Positions 7,034-15,240 of a stretch of 64,000 nt of DNA are shown piece by piece; positions within the stretch are counted from its first letter, which is position 1; each line of letters starts with the position of its first letter. The notes under the pieces are model-generated. The model saw only the letters and a list, made by a program, of their open reading frames with translations. It did no database searches and was not told the origin of the DNA. A program made the position numbers and the translations under genes. This DNA is from Shimia thalassica (GTDB taxonomy: Bacteria > Pseudomonadota > Alphaproteobacteria > Rhodobacterales > Rhodobacteraceae), in contig NZ_CYTW01000004.1 in NCBI RefSeq assembly GCF_001458215.1, forward strand, positions 1 through 64,000, written 5' to 3'.

Positions 7034-9073
7034 ATGTACACGACACGATCCATCAAGGCGGCCTTGCTCTGTGGCGCAGCAACTGCGCTAGCATTGCCAG
7101 CCACAGCACAAACCATAGACGAAAATGACGTTATCCTGCTCGATGAAATCGAACTCGGGAAAAGCAAACGCGAGGTTCAAACCGAAAAGGCCGAATCCGA
7201 AACCGTCATTAATCAGGAAGAGATGAACGACCGTCAGGCAAACACGATTGCCGAACTCGTCGACTCGGTGCCCGGTGTGACGCTCATCAATGGTGCCTCT
7301 CCTCAGGGATCAGGCATCAACATCCGTGGTTTTGGCGCCAACAGCACATACGGAAGCGACCAAAAGGTTCTGATCCAAGTGGACGGTGCCTCGGTTGGCT
7401 CTGAAGAATTGTACCGGATTGGCACGCAACTTTTCACCGATCCTGAACTCTATAAAAATGTCACCGTGCTGCGCGGCATGGGGGGATCATACGAATATGG
7501 CTCGGGGGCGGTCGGCGGAACCGTTTTGCTGGAAACAAAAGACGCTTCGGACTTCACCGATGGTGAGGTCGGGTTCCGTTTCCGTCAAACCCTGCAATAC
7601 AGTTCGAACGGGGATGGGCTGACCTCGTCGTCGATTTTGGCATGGCAACCGACCCAGAATTTCGAGGTTCTTGGGAACTATGTTTACCGCGACCAAGGCG
7701 TGATGGTGGACGGCGACGGCAACACAATCGGAAACTCGGCCTTCGATGCGCCATCATGGATGGTAAAAGGCAAAGGCACCTTCGGGAATGACGGCGACCA
7801 CAGCCTTACGTTATCCTATGCTGATACGAACTCTCAGGAAAGTGACGTGCCATACGACAGCTTTGGCACGACGGGCGGATCGTTCGGCAATGTCGATCGC
7901 GACATCCACACCCAGACGGCCACGCTCAAATACAACTTCAACCCTCTTGATAGCGACCTGATCGATCTGACGGTTCAACTCAGCTATGCCAATCAGGAAA
8001 TCGACCAAAGCTATGTTTCGGGCAGTTCACCGCTTGAAACCACCGGATCATGGCCGTTCCTACAGCCGCTTGTGGATGCAGATCATCAATATGAAACAAC
8101 CAAGCTGACCATCAAAAACGCGTCGCAATTCGTTACCGGCAGTGCCAGCCACAACATGCGCTATGGCGTCGAGTGGAGCGAACGTGAACGTGCGGAAAAC
8201 ACTGCGGCTTCTGCACCCGGCGGAACGGACGAACGGCTTGCCTTGTTCGTTGTGGATGAAATCGATTTCGGGAACGGTTGGGTTGTAACTCCGGGTCTGC
8301 GTTTTGAAGATCAGGAAATCGGCAGCGACTCGACAAGGTACTACGACAACTCCGCTGCGATGGGGGGAGTCTCGGCAATCTACAAGTTTGCCAATGGATG
8401 GGGCATCTTCGGAAGCGCGGGCTATACCGAAAACATGCCAATCATCGATGATCTTGGTACGCCAGCCTATATGACCCAGCCGGAAAAGGCGAAAAGCTTT
8501 GAACTTGGCTTTTCTTATGCCCAGAACGAGGTCTTCACCGCTGCGGACTCGCTTGCGTTCAAGGTAACGGCCTATCAAACCGATCTTTGGGACGTCACTT
8601 CGTATACGCAATCCATCGGCGGCTCGAGCTATTCCATTGACGAAATCGACACCAAAGGTCTCGAGATCGAAGCGCGGTATTCTATGGCCAGCGGGTTCTA
8701 TATGGACCTGAATGCCAACATCCAGCGCGGCGATTATTATGCCTCTGCGGCCCCGTCCGGATCGCAATATGGCGACTTTGAAGGCATCCCCGCCGACCAG
8801 CTTCGCGTGGCTGTGGGCAAGCGGTTTGGCGACAAGATCGACCTGTCGTGGGAGGCCGTCGTGAACGATGCGATGACCCGCTCGACCACTCCGACGGGTG
8901 GATTTACAATTCACAACCTGCGCGCAACATTCCGCCCCGAACAAGGCGTCTTTGCAGACTCCGAGATACGCCTCGGCCTCGAGAACGCTTTTGACAAGCT
9001 TTACACCCCGCACCTGGCAACACGCGCGGCGCCCGGGCGCACATTCAAAGTCACTTGGGCGAAAACGTTCTAA
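7034..9073 (+). CDS. hmuR: TonB-dependent haem receptor
   Basis: This 679-residue protein is an outer-membrane, TonB-gated receptor. It has a signal peptide (residues 1-25, ending PATAQ), a likely TonB box (DVILLDEI, about 31-38), a plug domain with NTIAELVDSVPGVTL and NIRGFG, the plug/barrel transition GSGAVGGTV, and a long beta-barrel ending in aromatic Phe (VTWAKTF). Length and layout match haem/haemoglobin receptors, and it is divergent from hmuS. The usual FRAP and NPNL motifs of haem receptors are not evident; the corresponding zone reads GYTENMP...TQPEKAKSFELG. Haem is the best substrate guess from context, but a different tetrapyrrole or carrier is possible. Confidence 0.9.
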   Translation: MYTTRSIKAALLCGAATALALPATAQTIDENDVILLDEIELGKSKREVQTEKAESETVINQEEMNDRQANTIAELVDSVPGVTLINGASPQGSGINIRGFGANSTYGSDQKVLIQVDGASVGSEELYRIGTQLFTDPELYKNVTVLRGMGGSYEYGSGAVGGTVLLETKDASDFTDGEVGFRFRQTLQYSSNGDGLTSSSILAWQPTQNFEVLGNYVYRDQGVMVDGDGNTIGNSAFDAPSWMVKGKGTFGNDGDHSLTLSYADTNSQESDVPYDSFGTTGGSFGNVDRDIHTQTATLKYNFNPLDSDLIDLTVQLSYANQEIDQSYVSGSSPLETTGSWPFLQPLVDADHQYETTKLTIKNASQFVTGSASHNMRYGVEWSERERAENTAASAPGGTDERLALFVVDEIDFGNGWVVTPGLRFEDQEIGSDSTRYYDNSAAMGGVSAIYKFANGWGIFGSAGYTENMPIIDDLGTPAYMTQPEKAKSFELGFSYAQNEVFTAADSLAFKVTAYQTDLWDVTSYTQSIGGSSYSIDEIDTKGLEIEARYSMASGFYMDLNANIQRGDYYASAAPSGSQYGDFEGIPADQLRVAVGKRFGDKIDLSWEAVVNDAMTRSTTPTGGFTIHNLRATFRPEQGVFADSEIRLGLENAFDKLYTPHLATRAAPGRTFKVTWAKTF

Positions 9074-9095
9074 GGACTGCAAACAAAAACCGGAG

Positions 9096-9120
9096 AGAGC
9101 GGCAATCGCCGCTCTTATCA
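9096..9120 (+). terminator. Probable intrinsic terminator after hmuR
   Basis: A perfect 8-bp GC-rich stem (AGAGCGGC, loop aatc, GCCGCTCT) lies 23 bases after the hmuR stop. The following tract (tatca) is poor in T, so termination may be partial or the stem may protect the mRNA 3' end. Confidence 0.55.
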
Positions 9121-9247
9121 CCACATCGCCGTCTCCCAAATCATTTTCGAACTGGCGAAAATCTGGAACCTTCGCTGAAAGACAAACCAAAGGACGATCC
9201 CAGACCACACGGGACGCCTTTCGTTGCCTATTTTAAGGGCTCTCCGA

Positions 9248-9266
9248 TCTTAGGTTTTCTCTAAGA
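9248..9266. promoter_or_regulatory. Inverted repeat upstream of the monooxygenase-Rieske operon
   Basis: TCTTAG and CTAAGA form a perfect 6-bp inverted repeat with a 7-base spacer, 77 bases before the first gene of the operon. The size and T/A-flanked symmetry suit a LysR-type operator, and a LysR gene ends this operon (14013-14915). The assignment is inference. Confidence 0.35.
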
Positions 9267-9300
9267 ATAACCCAGAGATTTACAGCTTTATGGGTGTTGT

Positions 9301-9331
9301 CCAACTTGTAACATCACCAAGTCGCAGTTGG
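9301..9331 (+). promoter_or_regulatory. Leader hairpin overlapping the ribosome-binding site
   Basis: CCAACT (9301-9306) can pair with AGTTGG (9326-9331). The right arm contains the first two bases of the GGAG ribosome-binding sequence (9330-9333) of the gene starting at 9343. The stem is short, so folding in vivo is uncertain. Confidence 0.25.
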
Positions 9332-9342
9332 AGAATGCATAG

Positions 9343-10599
9343 ATGGTCGATTCAGTGGATACGCTTGTTGTAGGCGCAGGTCAGGCAGGAATTGCCGCAA
9401 GCGCACATCTGACACGCCATGGTATCCTCCACCTTGTACTGGAAAAAGACCGTATCGCCGAAAGCTGGAGGACGCGGCGTTGGGATTCGCTCGTGGCGAA
9501 TGGCCCGGCGTGGCATGACTGTTTTCCCGGAATGCAATTCCCGCGATCCGGCCCCGAGGCTTTTCCGCCAAAGGAAGAAGTTGCCGAGGCGCTGGCCGGA
9601 TTTGCAGAGGCGCATCAGGCCCCGATCCGCACAGGCGTTGCCGTTAACTCGGTGACCCGTGCCAAAGGTCGCTCGGGCTTTGTTGTCGATACATCAGACG
9701 GCCCAATCGAAGCTCAAAATGTCATCGCCGCGACCGGCGCCTTTCATCATCCTGTCTTTCCCAAGATCATCCCTGATACAGCAAACGTGACGCAAATACA
9801 TTCGGCCAGCTATCGCAATCCGGATCAATTGTCCGAGGGCGCGGTGCTTGTGGTGGGGGCCGGATCGTCCGGTGGTCAGATCGCAGACGAACTGCAAAGG
9901 GCCGGCCGCAAGGTCTATCTTTGTGTCGGGCCTCACGACCGGCCACCGCGCGCCTATCGTGGACGTGATTATTGCTGGTGGCTGGGTGTGCTTGGCCTGT
10001 GGGATGTCGCGGCCAAGGCACCAGGAACCGAACATGTGACGATATCCGTCAGCGGCGCACGCGGCGGCGAAACCGTCGACTTTCGCAAGCTTGCCCATGG
10101 CGGCATGACGCTGTTGGGCCGCGCGTCGGGCTATCAGGATGGCAAGGTTCTGGTCGATGGTGATCTGGTCGAAAACATTGCGGCGGGCGATGCCAACTAC
10201 TTTGACATGCTGAAACAGGCCGACGCCTATATCGACCGTTTCGGGCTGGACCTTCCGGAAGAGCCGGAAGCTCATGTGCTTGTAGATGATCCCGATTGTC
10301 TGACGCACCCACTAGGCGAACTTGATCTTGCCGCAGCGAACGTGACCAACGTCATCTGGGCGACCGGCTATACTCAGGATTTCTCGTGGATCGATCTGCC
10401 CAATGCCTGTGACGCGAACGGCGCACCTTATCATCAGCGCGGTGTTTCACCGGAACCCGGGCTCTATTTTTTGGGCCTGCCGTGGCAATCGCGGCGCGGG
10501 TCCACGTTTATCTGGGGTGTTTGGCACGACGCATCGCATGTCGCAGATCAGATAGAAATTCAACGCAGCTACCGAGAATATCATCCAGAATCGGCCTGA
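9343..10599 (+). CDS. FAD/NAD(P)-dependent flavoprotein monooxygenase (FMO/CzcO-like)
   Basis: This 418-residue protein has an FAD-binding Rossmann motif GAGQAG at residues 11-16, the following ESWRTRRWDSL segment typical of FMO/CzcO-type oxygenases, and a second NAD(P)-binding motif VVGAGSSGGQIADEL near residue 170. Near the C terminus VIWATGYTQDFSW matches the family ATG motif. Such enzymes use NAD(P)H and O2 to oxygenate N, S or carbonyl carbon. It opens an operon with two Rieske oxygenases, RidA and DUF1028, so a role in the same catabolic route is likely. The substrate cannot be read from sequence. It lacks the ferredoxin-type iron-sulphur domain expected of a Rieske reductase and is unlikely to play that role. 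Confidence 0.85.
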   Translation: MVDSVDTLVVGAGQAGIAASAHLTRHGILHLVLEKDRIAESWRTRRWDSLVANGPAWHDCFPGMQFPRSGPEAFPPKEEVAEALAGFAEAHQAPIRTGVAVNSVTRAKGRSGFVVDTSDGPIEAQNVIAATGAFHHPVFPKIIPDTANVTQIHSASYRNPDQLSEGAVLVVGAGSSGGQIADELQRAGRKVYLCVGPHDRPPRAYRGRDYCWWLGVLGLWDVAAKAPGTEHVTISVSGARGGETVDFRKLAHGGMTLLGRASGYQDGKVLVDGDLVENIAAGDANYFDMLKQADAYIDRFGLDLPEEPEAHVLVDDPDCLTHPLGELDLAAANVTNVIWATGYTQDFSWIDLPNACDANGAPYHQRGVSPEPGLYFLGLPWQSRRGSTFIWGVWHDASHVADQIEIQRSYREYHPESA

Positions 10600-10614
10600 A
10601 TATAGGACCAAGCA

Positions 10615-11781
10615 ATGAACATCGCCACGTCAGTAGAGAACCCGATCGACGCCTTGCGCAACAACGTGACTACGCCATTCGAAGAGGCGCGCGCCATGCC
10701 GCCTTCTGTTTATACGTCTGAAGCATTTCATGATGCCGAACTGGAAAACGTGTTCAAGAAATCCTGGTTTTGCGTCGGACGTGCCAGCGCATTGGCCAAG
10801 CCTGGCGACTATGTGACATGTGAACTGGCAGGGCAGCCGATCATTGTTTTGCGCGACAGGGACAACGTCGTGCGCGCCTATTCCAACGTCTGTCGCCACC
10901 GTATGTCCACGTTGCTGCACGGGCGCGGCAATGCCAAATCCATCGTCTGCCCCTATCACGCATGGACCTATAACCTTGATGGCAGCTTGCGTGGCGCCCC
11001 TGCGATGAACGCCAACAAAGCCTTCTGCAAGGACGACTACAGCCTGCCCGACATTGCCTGTGAAGACTGGCTCGGGTGGGTGTTCATCACCCTGAACCCC
11101 GACGCATCGCCGGTGAGCGAAGAACTTGGTGAAGTCGCCGACCTGATCGCAGGTTATGACATGACCAACTACACAGAGACGTTCTTTGAAGAGCATGTCT
11201 GGGACACCAACTGGAAGGTGTTGGCCGAGAACTTCATGGAAAGCTATCACCTTCCGGTGTGTCATGCGGGGACAATCGGCGGCCTGTCAAAACTAAGCGA
11301 AATGATCTGCCCTCCGGGGCGCAAGGCGTTCAATTACCACACCATCCTAAAGGACGAATCCCTGCGCATTGCGATGGCGCACCCGACCAATGACCGTTTG
11401 CACGGGGATGAGCGGCGCACCACATTTTTGCTCGCGATCTATCCCAGCCTTCTGATCACCCTGACGCCGGGCTATTTTTGGTATCTCAGCCTTCACCCAA
11501 AGGGCGCGGGTCAGGTGCAGATCCGCTTTGGGGGCGGTATGTCCGATGACTATAAAGACGACGCCGAGGCGCAGCAGAACCTGATCGACCTCAAGACACT
11601 GCTGGACGAGGTCAACGTCGAAGATCGCGGCTGTACCGAAAAGGTCTATCGCGGATTGTCCGCAGACGGGGCCACGCCGGGGCATTTGTCCCATCTGGAA
11701 CGCCCGAACTTTGATTTCGCACAATATCTGATGAGTCAGATGGATACTTCGTTTCAACCGGTCATCGCGGAAGGGGCCTGA
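10615..11781 (+). CDS. Rieske non-haem iron oxygenase alpha subunit (first of two)
   Basis: This 388-residue oxygenase has an N-terminal Rieske [2Fe-2S] domain with C93-x-H95 and C112-x2-H115, and a C-terminal catalytic domain with mononuclear iron ligands H212, H217 and probably D337. The residue three before the first iron histidine, which bridges the two iron centres, is Glu (E209, in ESYHLPVCH) rather than the common Asp. Glu at this place is known for carnitine monooxygenase CntA and related quaternary-ammonium oxygenases, so demethylation or C-N cleavage of an N-methylated substrate is a reasonable inference. The gene lies 15 nt after the flavoprotein and 2 nt before a related oxygenase. 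No ferredoxin-type reductase gene is nearby. Confidence 0.9.
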   Translation: MNIATSVENPIDALRNNVTTPFEEARAMPPSVYTSEAFHDAELENVFKKSWFCVGRASALAKPGDYVTCELAGQPIIVLRDRDNVVRAYSNVCRHRMSTLLHGRGNAKSIVCPYHAWTYNLDGSLRGAPAMNANKAFCKDDYSLPDIACEDWLGWVFITLNPDASPVSEELGEVADLIAGYDMTNYTETFFEEHVWDTNWKVLAENFMESYHLPVCHAGTIGGLSKLSEMICPPGRKAFNYHTILKDESLRIAMAHPTNDRLHGDERRTTFLLAIYPSLLITLTPGYFWYLSLHPKGAGQVQIRFGGGMSDDYKDDAEAQQNLIDLKTLLDEVNVEDRGCTEKVYRGLSADGATPGHLSHLERPNFDFAQYLMSQMDTSFQPVIAEGA

Positions 11782-11783
11782 CC

Positions 11784-12881
11784 ATGTCGTTTCTATCAGC
11801 ACAATTGCAAGACATCGCGGCCTTGCCGGCAGACCGTCCAATGACAATGCCAGGTGCGTTCTACACCTCTCAGGAACAGTTTGATCGGGAATCCGCATCG
11901 GTCCTGCGTCGGGGGTGGCATTGCCTTGGCCGTGTCGACGAAATCCCGAACGCAGGTGATTTTTTTACGGTTCAGCTGCTCAACGAACCTTTGATTGTTG
12001 TCCGCCAAGAAGACAAAAACGTTGCTGTACTGGCCAATGTTTGTCGCCACCGCGGAATGCCCTTGGCCGAAGGCAGCGGCAACACAAAACGGTTTGTGTG
12101 TTCCTATCACGCCTGGGCCTATGATCTGGACGGCGGCCTGATGCGGGCCGCTCGTATGAAAAACGCAGGCTTTGACGCCAAGAACTGTGGCTTGCACCGT
12201 CATAACATGCACGTGTGGCAAGGGTTCATTTATGTGAATCTGGACAGCGCTGCCGCCCCTTTTGTGCACCCGAAACTTGATGCGCTGCTTGCAAACTACG
12301 AAAGTGAAACCTTTCGTGTCGCCCATGTCGCAGAAGAGGTCTGGAACACAAACTGGAAGTGTCTCGTTGAGAATTTCATGGAAGGCTATCACCTGTCAGT
12401 TGTTCATCCTGAAACACTGCACGGCTACACGCCCACCGGCCTTGCGCGTAAACTGGAAAGTGGTGACGGTTTTACCTCTTATGCCGCAAACTATCCCAAA
12501 ACCATTCCGTCGCGCGGCATGGGCGCGCCCAATCTGACACAGGACGAGCGCCTCAGATCCACGCTTTTCGCTTTGTTTCCGACGCAAGTCGTCAGCCAGG
12601 CAGCAAGCCTTCTGGTCTCGCTCAGTATTTTTCCGATGAATGCAGGGCAGATCAGGGTGAAATGGACCCTGTCCGCCTATGGCGATGACCTTGACGAAGA
12701 CACCATCGCCGCACGCATCGCGCTTTGGGAGAAGGTCAATCAGGAAGATCGGGAAAAGCTTGAGCGTATGCAGATCGCGCTGGCGTCCGAACACGCCCTA
12801 TCCGGTCCTCTTGCAGAGGATGATTACGAAGGCACCATCCGCGATTTTCAGATATGGCTTGCCGCGCAAGACCGAATGTAA
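11784..12881 (+). CDS. Rieske non-haem iron oxygenase alpha subunit (second of two)
   Basis: This 365-residue protein is a paralogue of the preceding oxygenase. It keeps the Rieske ligands C87-x-H89 and C106-x2-H109, the iron ligands H203 and H208, a probable third ligand D322 (NQEDREKLE), and again a bridging Glu (E200 in EGYHLSVVH). The central segment NTNWKCLVENFMEGYH aligns closely with NTNWKVLAENFMESYH of its neighbour. Two alpha subunits side by side suggest either a mixed hexamer/trimer or two consecutive oxidations of one substrate, such as stepwise demethylation. No beta subunit gene is present, consistent with alpha-only trimeric enzymes. Electron-transfer partners must come from elsewhere. 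Confidence 0.9.
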   Translation: MSFLSAQLQDIAALPADRPMTMPGAFYTSQEQFDRESASVLRRGWHCLGRVDEIPNAGDFFTVQLLNEPLIVVRQEDKNVAVLANVCRHRGMPLAEGSGNTKRFVCSYHAWAYDLDGGLMRAARMKNAGFDAKNCGLHRHNMHVWQGFIYVNLDSAAAPFVHPKLDALLANYESETFRVAHVAEEVWNTNWKCLVENFMEGYHLSVVHPETLHGYTPTGLARKLESGDGFTSYAANYPKTIPSRGMGAPNLTQDERLRSTLFALFPTQVVSQAASLLVSLSIFPMNAGQIRVKWTLSAYGDDLDEDTIAARIALWEKVNQEDREKLERMQIALASEHALSGPLAEDDYEGTIRDFQIWLAAQDRM

Positions 12882-12890
12882 GGAACCCCT

Positions 12891-13310
12891 ATGGTCCACA
12901 CACGTATCCGCAAGTTCAACACGTCGGACACTTATCCCGAACAAAAGCTCGACAATGATCTGTGTCAGGCTGTTGTAACCGAAGCGTCTGGCAAGATCGT
13001 CTGGTTGCGCGGGCAATGCCCGCAAAACCTTGATGACGCGGCCAATATAGACAGCCACGATCCCGTCGAGCAAACGCACAAAGTCATGCAAAACATCACG
13101 CAGTTGATCGAAGAAGCAGGCGGCGATATCAGCCATCTTGTCAAAGTGGTCGTCTACATCACCGATGTCCGCCACCGCGAAGCCGTGTATCGCACCATGG
13201 GCGAGTACATCAAGGGCGTGCATCCGGTCTCAACCGGGCTGGTTGTGCAGGCCCTCGCCCGCCCCGAATGGCTGGTTGAAATTGATGGCACGGCGGTGAT
13301 CCCCGCATGA
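12891..13310 (+). CDS. RidA/YjgF/YER057c/UK114 family protein
   Basis: This 139-residue protein matches the RidA family in length and pattern: an early strand pair, a central helix with VEQTHKVMQNITQLIEEAGG and the strands HLVKVVVYITDV, followed by STGLVVQALARPEWLVEIDGTAVIP. RidA proteins hydrolyse reactive enamines/imines formed by amine-metabolising enzymes; others in catabolic operons deaminate intermediates. An arginine (ARPEW) is present near the family's catalytic Arg position. It follows the Rieske genes by 9 nt, so it may clear imines or aminoacrylates formed during oxidative C-N cleavage. It overlaps the DUF1028 gene by 4 nt. Confidence 0.9.
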   Translation: MVHTRIRKFNTSDTYPEQKLDNDLCQAVVTEASGKIVWLRGQCPQNLDDAANIDSHDPVEQTHKVMQNITQLIEEAGGDISHLVKVVVYITDVRHREAVYRTMGEYIKGVHPVSTGLVVQALARPEWLVEIDGTAVIPA

Positions 13311-13981
13311 CATTTTCCCTTGTCGCCCGCTGCGCTGAAACCGGTATGTTCGGGCTTGCAATTTCGTCGTCATCGCCTGCCGTCGCCGCACGGTGTTCTT
13401 ATGCACGTGCCGGTGTCGGCGCCGTGGCCTCTCAGAACGTGACAGATCCCACACTTGGCCCGCGTGCTCTTGATCTGATGCAAGGCGGGATGTCCGCACC
13501 AGAGGCGATTTCGCAGATTCAATCCGAAGGGAAATTCATCGAATACCGACAGGTATTGGCGATTGATACCCAAGGCCGGACTGCAATCCATTCCGGACCG
13601 AACTCTTTGGGAATCTGGACACAATCCGAAGGCCGGGACGTTGCCTCTGGTGGGAATCTGTTGGCCAACGATGGCGTGCCCGACGCAATCGTTGCCGGGT
13701 TCATGAACAGTACGGGTCACATTGGCGACAGGCTGATCGCTGCAATGCGCGCAGGATTGGCCGCAGGGGGCGAAGCAGGGCCGGTCCATTCGGCCGGTAT
13801 GCAGATCGTTGATCACGTGTCGTGGCCCGTTGCCGATCTGCGCTGCGACTGGACCGAAGAGTGCCCGATCGGGGCCATCGCGACCGCATGGGAAATCTAC
13901 AAACCCCAACTGGACGCATACATCCAACGCGCCCTCGATCCACGTGAGGCACCGTCATATGGCGTGCCGGGGGATGATTGA
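13307..13981 (+). CDS. DUF1028 (Ntn-hydrolase-like) family protein
   Basis: This 224-residue protein matches DUF1028, a family with an N-terminal-nucleophile hydrolase-like fold often found in amino-compound catabolic clusters. Recognisable features are the start TFSLVARCAETGMFGLAISSSSPAVAARC, GVGAVASQNVTDP, and the middle GGNLLANDGVP. The ATG overlaps the RidA stop in an ATGA arrangement, showing translational coupling. Hydrolysis of an amide or a related bond is plausible, but no activity is proven for this protein from sequence. Confidence 0.85.
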   Translation: MTFSLVARCAETGMFGLAISSSSPAVAARCSYARAGVGAVASQNVTDPTLGPRALDLMQGGMSAPEAISQIQSEGKFIEYRQVLAIDTQGRTAIHSGPNSLGIWTQSEGRDVASGGNLLANDGVPDAIVAGFMNSTGHIGDRLIAAMRAGLAAGGEAGPVHSAGMQIVDHVSWPVADLRCDWTEECPIGAIATAWEIYKPQLDAYIQRALDPREAPSYGVPGDD

Positions 13982-14012
13982 CATCATTCTGTGCCTTAGT
14001 CAGCATTAACCC

Positions 14013-14915
14013 ATGCAAACGCGATTCACTCTTAGGCAGCTGGAGTATTTTACCTGCGCCGCCGAAACGGGCAGTATTGCCGCGGCCAGTCGCGTGTTGA
14101 ACGTGTCTTCGCCATCCATCTCGACCGCGCTGACCCAGCTTGAGGATGAACTGGATACCCCACTGTTTGTGCGCAAACGCGCGCAGGGCTTATCTCTTAC
14201 AGAGGCCGGGCGCACACTGGCCGAACAAGCATCGAAGATCTTGTTTGAGGCATCCGAGCTGACACGCCTTGCAGGGAACGCTTCTGACTCGGTCCAAGGG
14301 CCGTTGCGCTTGGGGTGTTTGGTTTCGTTTGCGCAGATTGTTGTGCCAAAACTGCGACGCAGTTTTGAGGCGCAACACGCCGCCGTCTCACTCAGCCAGT
14401 TTGAACTGACGCAACCGGATATTTTTGCGGCGCTGCGCCGTGCAGAAATCGACCTGAGCCTCAGCTACGCGATCGACGTGCCCGATGACCTCGAGTTTCA
14501 CCCGATCAAAACCTTACCAGCCTATGTGATGTTTGCGCCCGAACACCCCCTGTCACAACGCACCATTGTGACAATCGAAGACCTTGCCGAGCACGCGATG
14601 GTCCTTCTCGATCTTCCTCTGAGTGCTGACTATTTTCTGTCGTTCTTTGATGCGACCTCCGTAAAGCCCTATATTTCGGAACGTACCAAAGACATGGCGG
14701 TGGCGCGCAGCCTTGTGGCAAATGGATTTGGCTATTCCATCGTCAATTTCCGCCCTGTCGGTACTCTTGCGCCAGATGGCAAGCCGCTGGTGTTTGTGCC
14801 ACTTGATAGCAACGTTCCACCAATCGCGGTGGGTGTGCTCTCTGCAAAGGGCGCCATGAAACGCCGGACCTGCGCGACGTTCTTGCAGCATTGCATCACC
14901 GAAATGGCATCGTGA
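14013..14915 (+). CDS. LysR-family transcriptional regulator
   Basis: This 300-residue protein has the LysR layout: an N-terminal winged helix-turn-helix (FTLRQLEYFTCAAETGSIAAASRVLNVSSPSIS, residues 5-37, then a linker helix) and a C-terminal periplasmic-binding-like effector domain from about residue 90. It lies 31 nt after DUF1028 on the same strand and is probably part of, or the regulator of, the 9343-13981 operon. The inverted repeat at 9248-9266 is a possible target. The inducer is unknown and likely to be the operon's substrate or an intermediate. Confidence 0.92.
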   Translation: MQTRFTLRQLEYFTCAAETGSIAAASRVLNVSSPSISTALTQLEDELDTPLFVRKRAQGLSLTEAGRTLAEQASKILFEASELTRLAGNASDSVQGPLRLGCLVSFAQIVVPKLRRSFEAQHAAVSLSQFELTQPDIFAALRRAEIDLSLSYAIDVPDDLEFHPIKTLPAYVMFAPEHPLSQRTIVTIEDLAEHAMVLLDLPLSADYFLSFFDATSVKPYISERTKDMAVARSLVANGFGYSIVNFRPVGTLAPDGKPLVFVPLDSNVPPIAVGVLSAKGAMKRRTCATFLQHCITEMAS

Positions 14916-15030
14916 CCGCGCGCTCCCCTTTGGCAGGCTGAAACCTTGTGAAACAGTCTCGTGCAGGAATTCGGCGATTTACACGCGTTTCCTTACCGCG
15001 AATGCGCATTGCCACTTATCAGATGCCTGC

Positions 15031-15107
15031 TGGCGACCCCGGCAGGATTCGAACCTGCAACCTGCCCCTTAGGAGGGGGCTGCTCTATCCAGTTGAGCCA
15101 CGGGGCC
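15031..15107 (-). tRNA. tRNA-Arg (anticodon CCU)
   Basis: The minus strand folds as a standard cloverleaf. The acceptor stem is GGCCCCG with CGGGGTC (one G-U pair), the D stem is GCTC/GAGC, the anticodon stem is GCCCC/GGGGC with loop CTCCTAA giving anticodon CCT, and the T arm is GCAGG-TTCGAAT-CCTGC. The discriminator is G (15034) and the 3' CCA is encoded (15031-15033). It reads AGG codons. No integrase or repeated tRNA 3' end was seen nearby. Confidence 0.97.
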
Positions 15108-15152
15108 GTTGGTCGATGTTGTAGCCTGACCAAAAACTGATGTCATCTCTGC

Positions 15153-15162
15153 AAAACGTTTT
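15153..15162. promoter_or_regulatory. LacI-type operator candidate upstream of the LacI regulator
   Basis: AAAACGTTTT is a perfect 10-bp palindrome with a central CpG, the hallmark of many LacI-family operators. It lies 78 bases before the TTG start of the LacI-type gene at 15241, which fits autoregulation. The same decamer also occurs by chance inside hmuV (about 3646-3655), so the match alone is not proof. Confidence 0.4.
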
Positions 15163-15240
15163 TGGCAAGAGTTTCATCCCCCGCTTGAACAACCCTCACC
15201 TTTCACGCTAACATTTTAATATTAGAGGGGGATCTGCGAA

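Noticed and set aside
8060-9208. A 382-codon antisense frame over the receptor gene
   Set aside because: No domain, and the sense frame has signal peptide, plug and barrel features.
9343-10599. The flavoprotein as trimethylamine monooxygenase or as the Rieske reductase
   Set aside because: It has FMO/CzcO motifs but nothing specific to trimethylamine enzymes, and lacks the [2Fe-2S] ferredoxin domain of Rieske reductases.
15031-15107. tRNA-Arg as an attachment site of a genomic island
   Set aside because: No integrase and no duplicated tRNA 3' end was noticed on either side; the nearby genes look ordinary.
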